From positions 21,705,088 to 21,769,087 of the forward strand of contig OW121846.1 of the NCBI GenBank assembly GCA_933228895.1: 64,000 bases of DNA, written 5' to 3'. Made by a program: the position numbers and the translations under genes. The notes under the pieces are model-generated. The model did no database searches and had not been told where the DNA came from. It was given only the letters and a program-made list of their open reading frames with translations. This document shows, in pieces, positions 53,019-64,000 of the stretch (within the stretch, counting starts at the first letter, position 1; each line of letters begins with the position of its first letter). This DNA comes from Platycnemis pennipes. Its lineage: Eukaryota > Arthropoda > Insecta > Odonata > Platycnemididae.

Positions 53019-53344
53019 GAAGAAATTCATTTTTAAGAGAACACCACTTAGCAGACTTTATTTATTTTCTCGGAAATTTTACATAAAATACGGTGACCTG
53101 TTCTGAAAATTGGCGTAAGAGTAAATATTAGTTGTAAAACAGCGATAAAAAAATTTAGTTAGAAGAAATTCATTTTTGCGAGGACGCCTCGTAGCTTGAT
53201 CAATTTGAAATTTTGATAATTAATCGTAAAACGCCTCTTAGCAGTATTTTTATATTTTTCAAAGAAATTTAGCATTTATTACTGTGAACTGTTCTGAGGA
53301 GAGGCAAAGAGTCAATTTTAATAAAAAAATAGTAGCAAAAATTA

Positions 53345-55000
53345 TTTTTCAGAGAACTACTCTTAGAAGGATTTTTTATTTTGCAAAGAAATTTGCTTTA
53401 AATGTGGTGAACTGTTCTGGGAATAGGTGAAAGTGTCAAAAATAGTTGAAAAAAGCCGTTAAAATGAATTCATTAGGAAGTATTTCATTTTTGAGAGAAC
53501 ATCTCTTAGCAGAATTTATTTATTTGCTCGGAAATTTTACATAAGTTAGGTGACCTGTTCCGAAAATTGGCGCTCAAGTCAATATTAGTTGTAAAACTTC
53601 GATAAAAAATAATATAGTTTGCAAAGAAATTTAGCATTTTTGTGGTAGCCTGCTATAAAGAGAGAGGCAAAAGAGACAATTTTAGAAAAAAAATATATCT
53701 TACTATAAAAAGTAGTAAATGTGATTTAAATTGGAAGAATTTCATAATTGATAGAACGCCTCTTATCAGGTTACTTTTAATTTTGCTAAGACAATTGGCA
53801 ATTTTTGAAACTAAATTTTGCAATTATTAATGTGAAATATTAGAAAGGAAGCCAAAGAGTACATTTTTCTTGAAAAACAGTAGATAACAATAAATTTAGT
53901 AGGAAGAATTACATTTTTAAACGAAAGACTCATATCTGGATTTAATAATTTCGCTATTAAATTTTGCAACAATTGGGGAGAATGTTACTGAGAAAAGGGG
54001 AAAGAATCAAGTAAAGTGGAAAAACCGCGTTAAACAACATTTAATTGGAAGAATTTCATAATTGGGAGGATTTTATTTATTTAGCTTATAAATTATGCAA
54101 TATTGCATTGAACCATTGTAAAAACAGTGACGGGGTCATTTTATTATCTAAAACGGCGGTGAAAAGAATTTATTCGGTAGAAATTCCTTTTATAAAAGAA
54201 CGCCCCTTAGGTGGATTTTTTTGTTTTGTTAGGAAAAATTGCATTTATTGTGGTGAACTGTTCTGAGAATTGGCGAAAAGGTCAATAATTGTAGAAAAAC
54301 TGCAGCTAAGATGAATTTCTTAGAAGGGGATCGGGTTGGTATCGTGGCTAGAGTACTGGCCTCCCATCCCGAGGGCTTGGGTTCGATTCCCGGCAGTGGC
54401 AGATTTTTCAGTGGAAAACCGGTCCCCACTTGAGTGCCTAGTGGAGGGCATTTCAAGTACAGTACTCCGTCCGTCGGATGGGACGTTAAGCCGTGGTTCC
54501 CTTGGCGCCTTTCGTTAAGAGTAAGCTAATGCCGACGCCGGGTTTCTCTCCACCCTTACTCCGTTCCCTAAAAAACTCCTACCATTACCCAATTACCCAC
54601 CTATCCTATTTGGCGCAAATGACCTCAGCTGTCGGTCGCCTCCCCTAAATAACCAACCAAGATGAATTTCTTAGGAAGAAATTCATTTTTAAGAGAACAC
54701 CACTTAGCAGACTTTATTTATTTTCTCGGAAATTTTACATAAAATACGGTGACCTGTTCTGAAAATTGGCGTAAGAGTAAATATTAGTTGTAAAACAGCG
54801 ATAAAAAAATTTAGTTAGAAGAAATTCATTTTTGCGAGGACGCCTCGTAGCTTGATCAATTTGAAATTTTGATAATTAATCGTAAAACGCCTCTTAGCAG
54901 TATTTTTATATTTTTCAAAGAAATTTAGCATTTATTACTGTGAACTGTTCTGAGGAGAGGCAAAGAGTCAATTTTAATAAAAAAATAGTAGCAAAAATTA
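53345..55000. repeat. 1,656-bp duplication, copy 2
   Basis: Second copy, carrying the second SINE and the same flanking target duplications. The sequence after 55004 (AGTTGGAAGAATTTC) is the original right flank of the monomer interrupted at the joint. Confidence 0.93.
54324..54658 (+). mobile_element. tRNA-derived SINE, copy 2 (by segmental duplication)
   Basis: Same SINE as at 52668, offset by 1,656 bp, with the same 16-bp repeats at 54308-54323 and 54659-54674. The identical insertion site and shared flanks show that it was copied with the satellite, not by a second retrotransposition. Confidence 0.92.
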
Positions 55001-58000
55001 TTTTAGTTGGAAGAATTTCAATTTAAAAGAACACCTCTTAGCAGGTTTTTTTATTTTATAAGAATATTTACATAAATTACATAAATACTTTTCTGAGAAG
55101 AGCGACAAGAGTCATTTTGTGATGAAAAACGGCGGTAAAATTGAATTTATTTGGTAGAAATTCTTTTTTACGAGAAAAACGTTTAGCTGGATTTTTTATA
55201 TTTTGCTAGGTAATAATGCATTTATTGCGGTGAACTGTTGTGATATGAGACAATAGAGTTAATTTTAGCTGAAAAGCTGCAGTAAAAATATATTTTTGGA
55301 TAGATATATTTTTATTTCAGAGAGCGCCTCTTAGTGGATTTCATTTTTTTTACATAGAAATTTTGCAATAATTGTTGTGATCTCTTCGTAGAAGGGGCGA
55401 AAGAGTCAATTTAAGTAAAAAATAGTGTTAAAAATGATTTTTGTTGGAAAATTTCATATTTAAATGAGTGACTCTAAACGGGATTTTTAATTTGAAATAA
55501 ATACGGTAACCTTTTCTGAGAAGAGGTGAAAGAGTCTATTTTGCTAAGAAAAATTGCATTTATTGCGGTGAACTGTTTTGAAAAGAGACGACAGAGTCAA
55601 TTTTAGCTGAAAAATAACGGTAAAAATGAATTTTGTAGAAATAATTTCAATTTCAGAGAAACCCTCATTGCCGGATAGTTTTATTTCTTTATAAAATTTT
55701 GAAATTATTTCGGAATCACCGTTCTTAAACAAAGTAAAAAAGTCTATTTTAGTTAAAAAACAGCTCTTAAAAAGAATTAGATATGTTGAATTTCATAACT
55801 CGTAGAACGTCTTGATTTTTGATTTTGCTTGAATTGTTTATTTTGCAAAAGATTCTGCACTAATTGCTATAAACTGTGTTGACGAGAGGCCAAAGTGTCA
55901 ATTTTATTAGAAAAATAGCGGTAAAATAGATTTGAGTTGGACGAATTTCATTAATAAGAAAACGCCTCGAAGCACGATTTAATTTATTTGCCTCAGATCA
56001 TTTGCAAAAAATACGGTGAACTGTTCGGAGTAGAGAGGAAAGAGTCAATTTTATGTCTGTTTTTAAAAGGTGCGATTTTGAAATTTAGTTAGAATAATTT
56101 CACTTTTGAGAGAAAGCCTCTTAGCAGGCTATTGTATTTTGCTTAGAAATTTGGCAATAAATGCTAGGTATTCTTCTGAGAATACGCGATTGAGTCAATT
56201 TTAGTTGAAAAACAGCGGTAAATTTTAATGTAGTAGAAAGAATTTCATTTTCAAGCGAACGACTCATAGCTAGATTTAATAATTTCTCCATGAAAGTTTG
56301 CGATAATTGGAGAGAAGCTTACTGAGAAAAGGCGATAGAATAAAATAAAGTTGAAAAACAGTGGTAAAAAACAATTTTGTTGGAAAAATTTCATAAATGG
56401 AAGAATGCCTCTTAGCGGGATTTTCCTTATTTGGCTTAGAAAATTTGGTTTAATTGCCCTGAACTATTCTGAAAAGAGGTAAAGGAGTCTTTTTAAGGTA
56501 AAAAACGACGGTTATTGAATTTATTCTGTAGAAATTCATTTTTTAAAAGAACGCCCCATAGAATGATTTTTTTATTTTGTTGGCAAAATTTCTTTTCTTG
56601 CGGTGAACTGTTTTGAAAAGAGACAATAGAGCCAATATTAGCTGAAAACACGGTAAAAATGATTTTTATTGCATTAAATTCATTTATCAGCACTAGATCT
56701 TATAGTATATTTTATAATTTCATTTTTGAGAGATACCATCTTAGCATAATATCATTTATGCAAAGGAAATTAGCAAAAATTACTGTGGAATATGGAAATT
56801 GAATTTTTTCTTGAAAACGGCGGTAAACATTAGTTCTGTTAAAAGAAATTGATTTTTCAGAGAACTACTCTTTGCAGGATTTTTTATTTTGCAAAGAAAT
56901 TCGCTTTAAATGTGGTGACCTGTTCTGAGAATAGGTGAAAATGTCAATTATAGTTGAAAAAAGCCGTTAAAATGAATTTATTAGGAAGTATTTCATTTTT
57001 GAGAGAACATCTCTTAGCAGTATTTATTTATTTGCTAAGATATTTTACATAAGTTTCGGTGACCTCTTCCGAAAATATGCCTTAGAGTCAATATTAGTTG
57101 TAAAACTGCGATAAAAAATAATTAAGTTTAAAGTAGATCATTTTTGCGAAAACGCCTCTCAGCAGGAGTTTTACATTTTGCAAAAAAATTTAGCAATTTT
57201 TGCGGTAAACTGTTCTAAAGGGGAAGGCAAAAGATACATATAAAAAAATGTATCTTAGTAAAAAATAGTAGTAAATGTGATTTTAATTGGAAGAATTTCC
57301 TGATCGAGAGAACGCTTCTTATCAAGCGTTTTTGTTTAAGCGAAATAACATTTTCTTGCGAAAAAATTGATTTTTTAGAGAATTACCCTCAGTAGGATTT
57401 TTATATATTTTATATAAGAAATATTATAATAATTGCTCCGAACTGTTCTGAGGAGAGGCTAGAGAGTCAATGTTAGTAAAAAAAATAGCCGTAAAAATGA
57501 TTTTACTTGGAAGAATTTCCCATTTGAAAGAACGCCTCTTAGTACGTTTTTTTATTTTTTAAGAATATTTGCATTAATTACGCTGAACTTTTTTGAGAAG
57601 AGAGAAAAGAGTCATTTTTCGATAAAAAACGGCGGTAGAAATGATATTATTTGGTAGAAATGCCTTTTTATGAGAACGCCCTTTAGCAGGATTTTTTTTA
57701 TTTTGCATGGAAATAACGCATTAATTACGATGATCTGTTTTCAGATGAACAATAGAGTCAATTGTAGCTGAAAACCAGGAATAAAAATAAATTATTGAAT
57801 AAATAAATTTTAATTTTTGAGATCGCCTCTCAGCTGGATTTCATAGTTTTGCAATGAAATTTTGCAATAATTGTGGTCAACTGTTCGACGAAGAGGCAAA
57901 AAGTCAATTAAAATAGAAAACTAGACTTTAAAATGTTTTCATTTGGAAGACTTTTATATTTGAATTAACGACTCTTAACAGGATTTTTTATTTTGCAATG

Positions 58001-59852
58001 AAATTTTGCAATACATACGCAGAGCTGTTCTGAAATGAGATGAAAGATCAATTATATTTGAAAAACGTGTTCAAAAATAAATTCAGTTAGAATTATTTCA
58101 TTTTTGAACAAAGGATTTTTATCATTTTGCTAAGAAATACTGCAATAAATGCGATTAACAGTTCTGAGAATGGGCGAAAGAGTCTATTTTGCTAGGAAAC
58201 AAATGCATTTATTGCGGTAAACTTTTTTGAGAAGAGACGATAGAGTCAACTTTAGCTGAAAAACAACAGTTATAATGATTTTTGTTGAAATAATTTCAAT
58301 TTGACAGAAAGTCTCTTAGCTGGATATCAATTTTTAGCAAAGAAATTTTACAACAATTACTGTGAAATAATTGAGAGGTTGCGAAAGCGTATATTTTTGC
58401 ATGAAAAACAACGGTAAAAATAAATTTAGTAGAAGTAAATTCATTTTCCAGAAAACGACTCTTGACAGGATTTTTTATTTTGTTAAGAAATTTGCTTAAA
58501 TGCGGTAAACTGTTCTGCAAATAGGCGCAAGAATCAATTTTATTTGAAAAACAGAGGTTTAAATGAATTTAGAGGAAATAATTTTATATTTGAGAGAACG
58601 CCTCATAGCAGGATTTTTTTATTTGGCTAAGAAATTATTCATTAATTGCGGTGAACTCTTCTGAGAAGAGGCGGACGTATCTACTTTAGTTGATTAATAC
58701 GGGAAAAATGAATTATGAATAAATATATTAAAATTTGAAAGAACGCCTCTTAGCCGGTTTTCATTTTTTTGCCAAGAAACGTAGCAATAATGTCGGCGAA
58801 CTCTTTTGAGAATAGGGAAATACGTCAATTTTAGTATAATAACAGCATAAAAAATTAGTTTAGTAAGAAGAATTACATTTTTACGCGAACGGTTCATAGC
58901 CTGATTTATTAATTTCGCCATTAACTTTTGCAATAATTGGGGAGAACATTAATAAGTTTAAGCGAAAGAATTGAGTATAGTTAAAAAACACTGGTAAGGA
59001 ATTTAGTTGGAAGAATTTAATAATTGGCAGAATGCCTCTTAGTAGGATTTTCTTTATTTTGCTTATAAAGTTTGCATTAATTGCCCTGAACTATTGTGAG
59101 ACGAGGGAAAGGAGTCATTTTTAGGTAAAAAACGGCGGTAAAATGAATTTATTCAGTAGAAAAATTCTTTTTTCAGAGAACGCCCCTTAAAGCGATTTAT
59201 TTATTTTGCTAGCAAACCTGCATGTATTGCGGTGAACTATTTTAAAATGAGACGATATAGTCAATTTTAGCTGAAAAAACGCAGTAAAAATGAATTTTGT
59301 TGAAATCATTTTTAAGAGAAAGCCTCTAAGCAGTATATCGTTTTTTTGCAAAGAAATTTAAAAATAATTACTTTGAAATATTTAAGAGGAGGTGAAAAAG
59401 TAGTTTTCTTGAAAAACAGCGGTAATATTAAATTTAGTTGGAAGAAATATATTTCTCAGAGAACAACTCTTAGAAGGATTTTTTATTTTGCTAAGACATT
59501 TGCTTTAAATGTGGTAAACTGTTATGAGAATAGGCGAAAGGGTGAACAATAGTTGAAAAACAGCGATTAAAATGTATTAATTAAGAAGAATTTCATTTTT
59601 GAGAGAACATCTCTTAGGAGAATTTATTTATTAGCTCGGAAATTTTACATATGTTGTTTTGACCTGTTCTGAAAATGGGCGTAAGAGTCAATACGTTGTA
59701 AAACAACGATAAAAAATTTAGTTTGAAGAAATTCATTTTTGCGAGGACTCTTTTTAGCTTGATTACTTTATTTATCTGTGAAATTTTGAATAAGTAATCG
59801 TAGAACGCCTTTTAGCAGGATTTTTATATTTTGCAAAGAAATTTAGCAATAA
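55001..59852. repeat. Monomeric diverged satellite to the array end
   Basis: Diverged monomers in the same orientation. Includes a diverged copy of the 50.3-51.2 kb module (about 56155-57060), fossil-HOR module d (about 58095-59310) and a final block-like run with a cut monomer at 59741. The satellite ends inside a monomer at about 59852. No gene. Confidence 0.82.
58095..59310. repeat. Fossil second HOR, module d
   Basis: Landmarks AAAGGATTTTTATCATTTTG (about 58112), AAGTCTCTTAGCTGGATATC (about 58308), GACTCTTGACAGG (about 58456), TTTGGCTAAGAAATTATTC (58622) and GCGAACGGTTCATAGCCTG (about 58883). The first-to-fourth landmark spacing is about 513 bp, as in module b. Module d and the block-like run after it (to 59852) parallel 40640-42450 at an offset of about 17.46-17.51 kb. 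Confidence 0.65.
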
Positions 59853-62560
59853 GCTGGTTTTCTCCACTAAAAGTTAATGTATTATGATTTCAGATTCGAT
59901 TATAACATACGGCTCAGATGAAAATTAATTGCTGGAAAAAAATCAGAAATGAAGAATCGAACAGGTAGCAATCGAGAAATAAATTTTTAAAATCATATTC
60001 AAACCATTCGGCAACCCAGTAGTAAAGGTCTACTTAAGGTTTTGTCCCATATTTATGATGTCTGTTCCTGTAATAATATAATATATTTAGAGGACTAAAT
60101 ATAAAGTAACGTAATATCACGCCAATGTTTGGGTACTAGACTGGAATCCGAGGAATAATTGAAAATAGGAAGCGCAAAACATTTTAAATGGTGTGAATCC
60201 AAATGATGGTGATGGAGAAATAAAATTAAATACGATGCATTAAAACACTTGATTTCAGCTGCTATAATTTCTTATTGGTATTTTGACATTTCTTACATAT
60301 ATTAATTTTTAATGCTTAATACGAACACAAAAACTAATAAATAGTGTTCTTATATGAAATTATATTATGCTAAACAGAAGAAAATTATATATCTGAAAGA
60401 AAAATTTCGAACTAGTTTCATAGTAAAAGTGGCATCCATTACTCACTCGGCTCGCAGTTATGGATTAAGCGAATCGTTATAATACTAAATCGATACTAGT
60501 GTTTTATTATATAAAACATTAGTATCGTAAGAACATAAAATATTGCAAAGAAAAGCATTAATACCTTCGAAATGGAGCAAATGGGAAATAGCTCGTAAAT
60601 TGAATGGCAATCGAAAAAAATGAATTATATAATAATATAAAACACACGGAAAAGAATAGTAACGGAAGATATATCAACAAATGATTGTAAGTAAATCGTA
60701 CTTGTGGGTATCAAACCAGTTATATTGAGTTTTTTTTAAATAGGAACTTAAAACACACACATATCAGCTATTGTCTATTCGCATTAGATTTATTCTTTCG
60801 GATGATTTCAATTGCAAAATATTTAGGCACAATTTTGTGGAAAAATTGGGAGTAAATGTGGTTAATATCAAGCTGTACAGTGAAATACTAGTATCTTGAT
60901 AAAAATAAAGCTTGGAAAGAAAAAAAGTTGACGATTGAGAAATTACATTGTTGCCATCGAGAAAAAATTTTAAAAATCAATGTTCTAACACACTCCGTTT
61001 TCAGGACTTGAAGTTGCGCGTTAGGTTTTCCCTCTTTTTTGCATTATATTTTATTATAATAATATCGTAAATTATTTCGAGAAGGAAATATTTTTGAGAA
61101 ATGACGTAATATTAAATCATAAGTACATGGCTTGAATATAACAAAACTTTGGATTTGGAATTAAACACTTTGAGGATGATATAAATCGATCCGGTGGCAA
61201 CGAAAAAAATTATGAAATTGAGTAAAAGAATCCCATGGTAATCAGTAATTAGTATTTCGTGTTATGTTATTCTGCTTTTTACTATACCTTCTTTTGAAAT
61301 TTAATTACTTTGAGCAAAAAATTAAAATACATGTTTAGCATCAAATTGACAATAAGTATCAAGTAGAAGGAAAATTGAAAATGTTACGCAATAAACCGGT
61401 TAAAACGAGAAAAAATATAAATTAAAGCCCACACTTCGATTGAAACCTTGAACCACTCCACCGATCTGAGAAAAATCAAGGAATGGAACATAAATTTTAA
61501 AGATGATGGGAATCTAACCGGTGGTGATGGAGAAAATAAATATTAAAATATGATGCTACAAATCACTTGATTGCTAGATATTCGTAGTTCACCTACGGAT
61601 TTTCACACTTTTGCTATGTTTATTATTATATTTCATTGCTCAGTTGTACAATATTGTTACTTCAGATTTAGTTCTAATGTGCTACGCACTTAAATATTAT
61701 TAATTGTTGGAACGAAATGAGCCACGAGTCACATCGGTGGCAAATTTCAAAATAATAATTGAACAATTAAATACTCAAGCCACTTGGCCCGCAGTCATTG
61801 TTGAAGGAAATTATTATGAAATTATAATATAAAAACTAATTCTCATGTACAAGACTTGTACAGGAAGAAATTTAATAATTGGAAGAAAATAAGCAAACAT
61901 TTAGAGAATCGAACCAGTTCCAGTAAAAGGAGACATTTGAGAAATAATAACGAAAACCAACCAATTATCAGTTATTAATGTATTTTCGCATTTAGGTTTC
62001 TTCATTTTTCGATTATGATACCTATTTGCATGCCTATAGTAAAAGTTTTACCAAGAATAGTAAGTAAAAAAATCAAATGTTAAACCACCTCATATCAAAA
62101 TATAATTCACAAACCTAGTATCTGACGAAAGTTGAAAATTGCAAAGGAAAAGATTAATACCTTCAGACTGAAGAGAATGGAAAATGGCTCTAAAATTAAA
62201 TGAAAGTATTATATAATGCTATAAAAAACACGACAAAGAGTAGCAATGGAAGATATATGAACAATTGATTGAAAATAATTCGTAACTGTGGTTATCGAAC
62301 CAGTTAAAATCGCAATTTTTTAAAATAAGAACTAAAAAACACACACATATCAGTTATTGTCTATTTGCATTAGTTTTTTTCGATTGGATGATGCCAATTG
62401 TAGTAAATCTGGTCAATCTATCAAGTTATACTGTGAAATACTAGTATCATGATAAAACGAAAGCTTGGAAAGAAAAAAAGTTGAAGATTGTGAAAATACA
62501 TTGTTGCCATCGAGAAAGAAATTTTAAAAAATCAAAGGTGACTTCTAATAGGTAAAAACT
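59853..62560. repeat. Second, degenerate AT-rich repeat family
   Basis: Unrelated to the satellite. A motif like GAATCGAACCRGTGGCA recurs in varying states at about 59956, 60194, 60405, 60708, 61184, 61510, 61910 and 62298. Longer matches pair the two halves: ACACACACATATCAG at about 60753 and 62339, AATACTAGTATC at about 60885 and 62436, and ACATTGTTGCCATCGAGAAA at about 60946 and 62499. Offsets vary between about 1,310 and 1,600 bp, so indels separate the halves. This looks like an old tandem repeat with monomers of roughly 200-300 bp. No gene seen. Confidence 0.6.
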
Positions 62561-63723
62561 TATCAACCAATCTTATAACCTCTTTCTGTTACTTTTCTCT
62601 CTTGTTGATATATTATCCCACATTAAGGCTAAAGGTGGGTGGTCTATGGTGTGAATCTTCCCCACAGAGATGGAACCACGGTCGATGACAGTCAGCGCTC
62701 TATGATAGTAACTAAGTGAGCTGATTAACCTCCAAATATGGTGTTCGTCTCCCCTCGGCCACCGGCTGCACCCTCCCCTACATCGCCCATCCCCATTCCT
62801 AAAATTGCAACACCGCGGCAGTTTTACAATGTCTTGTTTTGTCTAGCCGGCCACTGTATTCTCCCAAGCAGTCGCGGGCGTGAACCGTCAACCATTCCCT
62901 TCCCCTTGCCCACGGTCGTATCCCTTGCCTGTTGGAACTCGTCGCGAGCATTGATCATTATTTTTTTATTTCGAATCCCGAGGATGTTTATTAGAAAAGC
63001 CTCGCGGAAGCTTCCAACACAATCCGCATCACTCTTACTACAGGAAATAAATATTCCACGGTATTAAGGATAGAAGGAAATATGAAGAGTTCAAGAGGTT
63101 GGCAATAAAGGAATAATGAAGTTGCTCTCCAACAGCGCATCACTTTTGTGGTGATTAATTAGTATTTATCATATTTTTTTACCGACTGAGAGTAAGTTTT
63201 GAAGGATTAAGTCCATTCACAGTAAACCCCCTCCATAATGGGGGTAGATTTCGGCACAACTTTTTGATACCAGTTAACGCGCAATAATGTTTTGTTAAAA
63301 CATTCGAATGTGTAGTAGATGCCTGCTTCTGTCATTGATATTGAAGTGTCATGCGTTTACATCAGGACGGGAATGCAGAGAGGCGTCAGTTTTCTGCTCC
63401 CTCTGTAGAATAGCACAGCTTATTCTAGGCAAACTTGGAATAAAATATTAATCAACATGGTAAAAAAAGCTTCTAGCAGGCATACCTCGATATCCTCTCG
63501 GCTGTAACGGAAATATATATTTGTAAACTCGACATTGTACTCTCTTGATACATGATACATAAAATCTTGACATGATACATAAAAATCCAAAACTTGAGTA
63601 CACGTAAACATCACACTATCTCGTTCCCTATCCCTTAATTCCCCATTCCAAAAACCTTGTAGATCCTGCTATCATAGTAAATCTGCTTCTCTAAATTAAA
63701 CAATTTTTGTAATTGGCATAAGT
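62561..63723. other. More complex sequence, no recognised gene
   Basis: Composition shifts to a more balanced base content around 62640-63000, with runs such as CCGGCTGCACCCTCCCC. An ORF at 62738-63067 (plus, 109 codons, proline- and serine-rich start) resembles nothing I know and lacks supporting signals. The rest is intergenic-looking. It could hold the 3' untranslated or downstream region of the minus-strand gene at the right edge. Confidence 0.4.
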
Positions 63724-63729
63724 TTTATT
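63724..63729 (-). promoter_or_regulatory. Polyadenylation signal AATAAA downstream of the YqaJ-like stop
   Basis: TTTATT on the plus strand, AATAAA on the minus strand, about 30 nt after the TGA. Its position suits a very short 3' UTR. In AT-rich DNA such hexamers are common, so this is supporting rather than decisive evidence. Confidence 0.5.
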
Positions 63730-63758
63730 TATCCAAAGAGACAAAATTCGGCTATCAT

Positions 63759-64000
63759 TCAACTTGTAATTTCAGGTTCTCTTATTTCCATCGACCGGCA
63801 AACTCTAGGGTCAATTATTTCCGGAAGCATAACAGTATTATAAAAATGGAGAAGTTTCTTCTCCATACGATCCTTCCAAAATGCGTCATCCCTGTAAATT
63901 CTTTGAATTTTGCAATCAATAGGAGTCCAAACTATCAGATCGCAAAAGGGGTAGCGAGAAACATGTAACTGCCCCTGAATTTGGTAATAGTAATTGTGAT
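63759..64000 (-). CDS. YqaJ/lambda-exonuclease-like protein, C-terminal part (runs off window)
   Basis: Open on the minus strand from the window edge (first full codon at 63998) to TGA at 63759-63761: 79 codons, start not in the window. The fragment begins HNYYYQIQGQLHV and continues CDLIVWTP, IQRIYRDDAFWKD and LLHFYNTVMLPEIIDPR. This is the end of the YqaJ fold. There the Q-x-Q pair after YYY belongs to the conserved nuclease core, and the (V/I)WTP strand plus a helix ending ..LPE(I/L) are typical. Such domains cut DNA in phage recombinases (lambda Exo family). In animals they appear in multicopy genes, often near or inside mobile elements, with unknown role. The frame is uninterrupted and an AATAAA follows the stop. 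Whether this is a host gene, a domesticated copy or part of a transposon cannot be judged from this piece. Confidence 0.75.
   Translation of the reverse strand, partial: HNYYYQIQGQLHVSRYPFCDLIVWTPIDCKIQRIYRDDAFWKDRMEKKLLHFYNTVMLPEIIDPRVCRSMEIREPEITS

Larger units (their letters stand above)
51689..53344. repeat. 1,656-bp duplication, copy 1
   Basis: Satellite plus one SINE, repeated immediately downstream at an exact 1,656-bp offset. The right edge joins copy 2 at a run of four T's (53345-53348) shared by both ends, so the joint looks like microhomology or unequal exchange. Only one difference was noticed between the copies (G at 51968, A at 53624). Confidence 0.93.

Noticed and set aside
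1..59852. CRISPR-like arrangement of repeats and spacers
   Set aside because: Repeats are contiguous ~145-bp monomers with no unique spacers, and the window is eukaryotic.
1..59852. Telomeric repeat arrays (TTAGG-type)
   Set aside because: TTAGG occurs only as part of TTAGGAGGAATTTC in the monomer, never in tandem.
59853..62560. Continuation of the main satellite
   Set aside because: The head (GAACGCCTCTTAGC) and purine stretch of the monomer are absent; the recurring motif here is different.
62738..63067. 109-codon proline-rich ORF as a gene
   Set aside because: No recognisable domain and no supporting splice, start-context or poly(A) evidence. A chance ORF in a locally GC-richer stretch is as likely.

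Overview
This is eukaryotic DNA, most likely from an arthropod genome. The evidence is a piggyBac-like transposon in a TTAA site, an RTE/BovB-type LINE remnant, a tRNA-derived SINE, and the 3' end of a YqaJ-domain gene of the kind that is multicopy in many invertebrates. The arthropod placement is inference. There are no bacterial-type operons, and almost every short ORF in the window is an accident inside AT-rich repeats.

About 57 of the 64 kb is one satellite family. Its basic unit is a monomer of about 139-147 bp, always in the same orientation. Six full monomers plus one monomer cut to about 59 bp form a block of about 920 bp. Six such blocks (A-F, two full-sized ones plus shortened ones) form a 4,595-bp higher-order repeat (HOR). 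Six consecutive HOR copies fill 1810-32617. Two of them (the 1st and 5th) are 6,213 bp long because blocks B+C are duplicated. The copies are nearly identical.

Left of the homogeneous array (1-1809) and right of it (32618 to about 39440) the same block architecture survives but is diverged. From about 39441 to 59852 only diverged monomers remain, with traces of a second, older HOR arrangement. All recognisable transposable elements sit in this diverged zone: a piggyBac-like element (46586-49208) carrying a nested, 5'-truncated LINE (47021-48344) and a 165-bp fold-back, and a SINE (52668-53002) that was copied together with its satellite flanks in a 1,656-bp tandem duplication (51689-55000). 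This layout, a homogeneous HOR core with diverged, transposon-bearing monomeric flanks, resembles the edge of a primate alpha-satellite array. It makes the window a candidate (peri)centromeric or heterochromatin border; that is inference.

The satellite stops within a monomer near 59852. It is followed by a different, degenerate AT-rich repeat family (about 59853-62560), then a stretch of more complex sequence without a recognised gene, and finally (63759-64000, minus strand, running off the window) the C-terminal part of a YqaJ/lambda-exonuclease-like protein with an AATAAA signal 30 nt past its stop.
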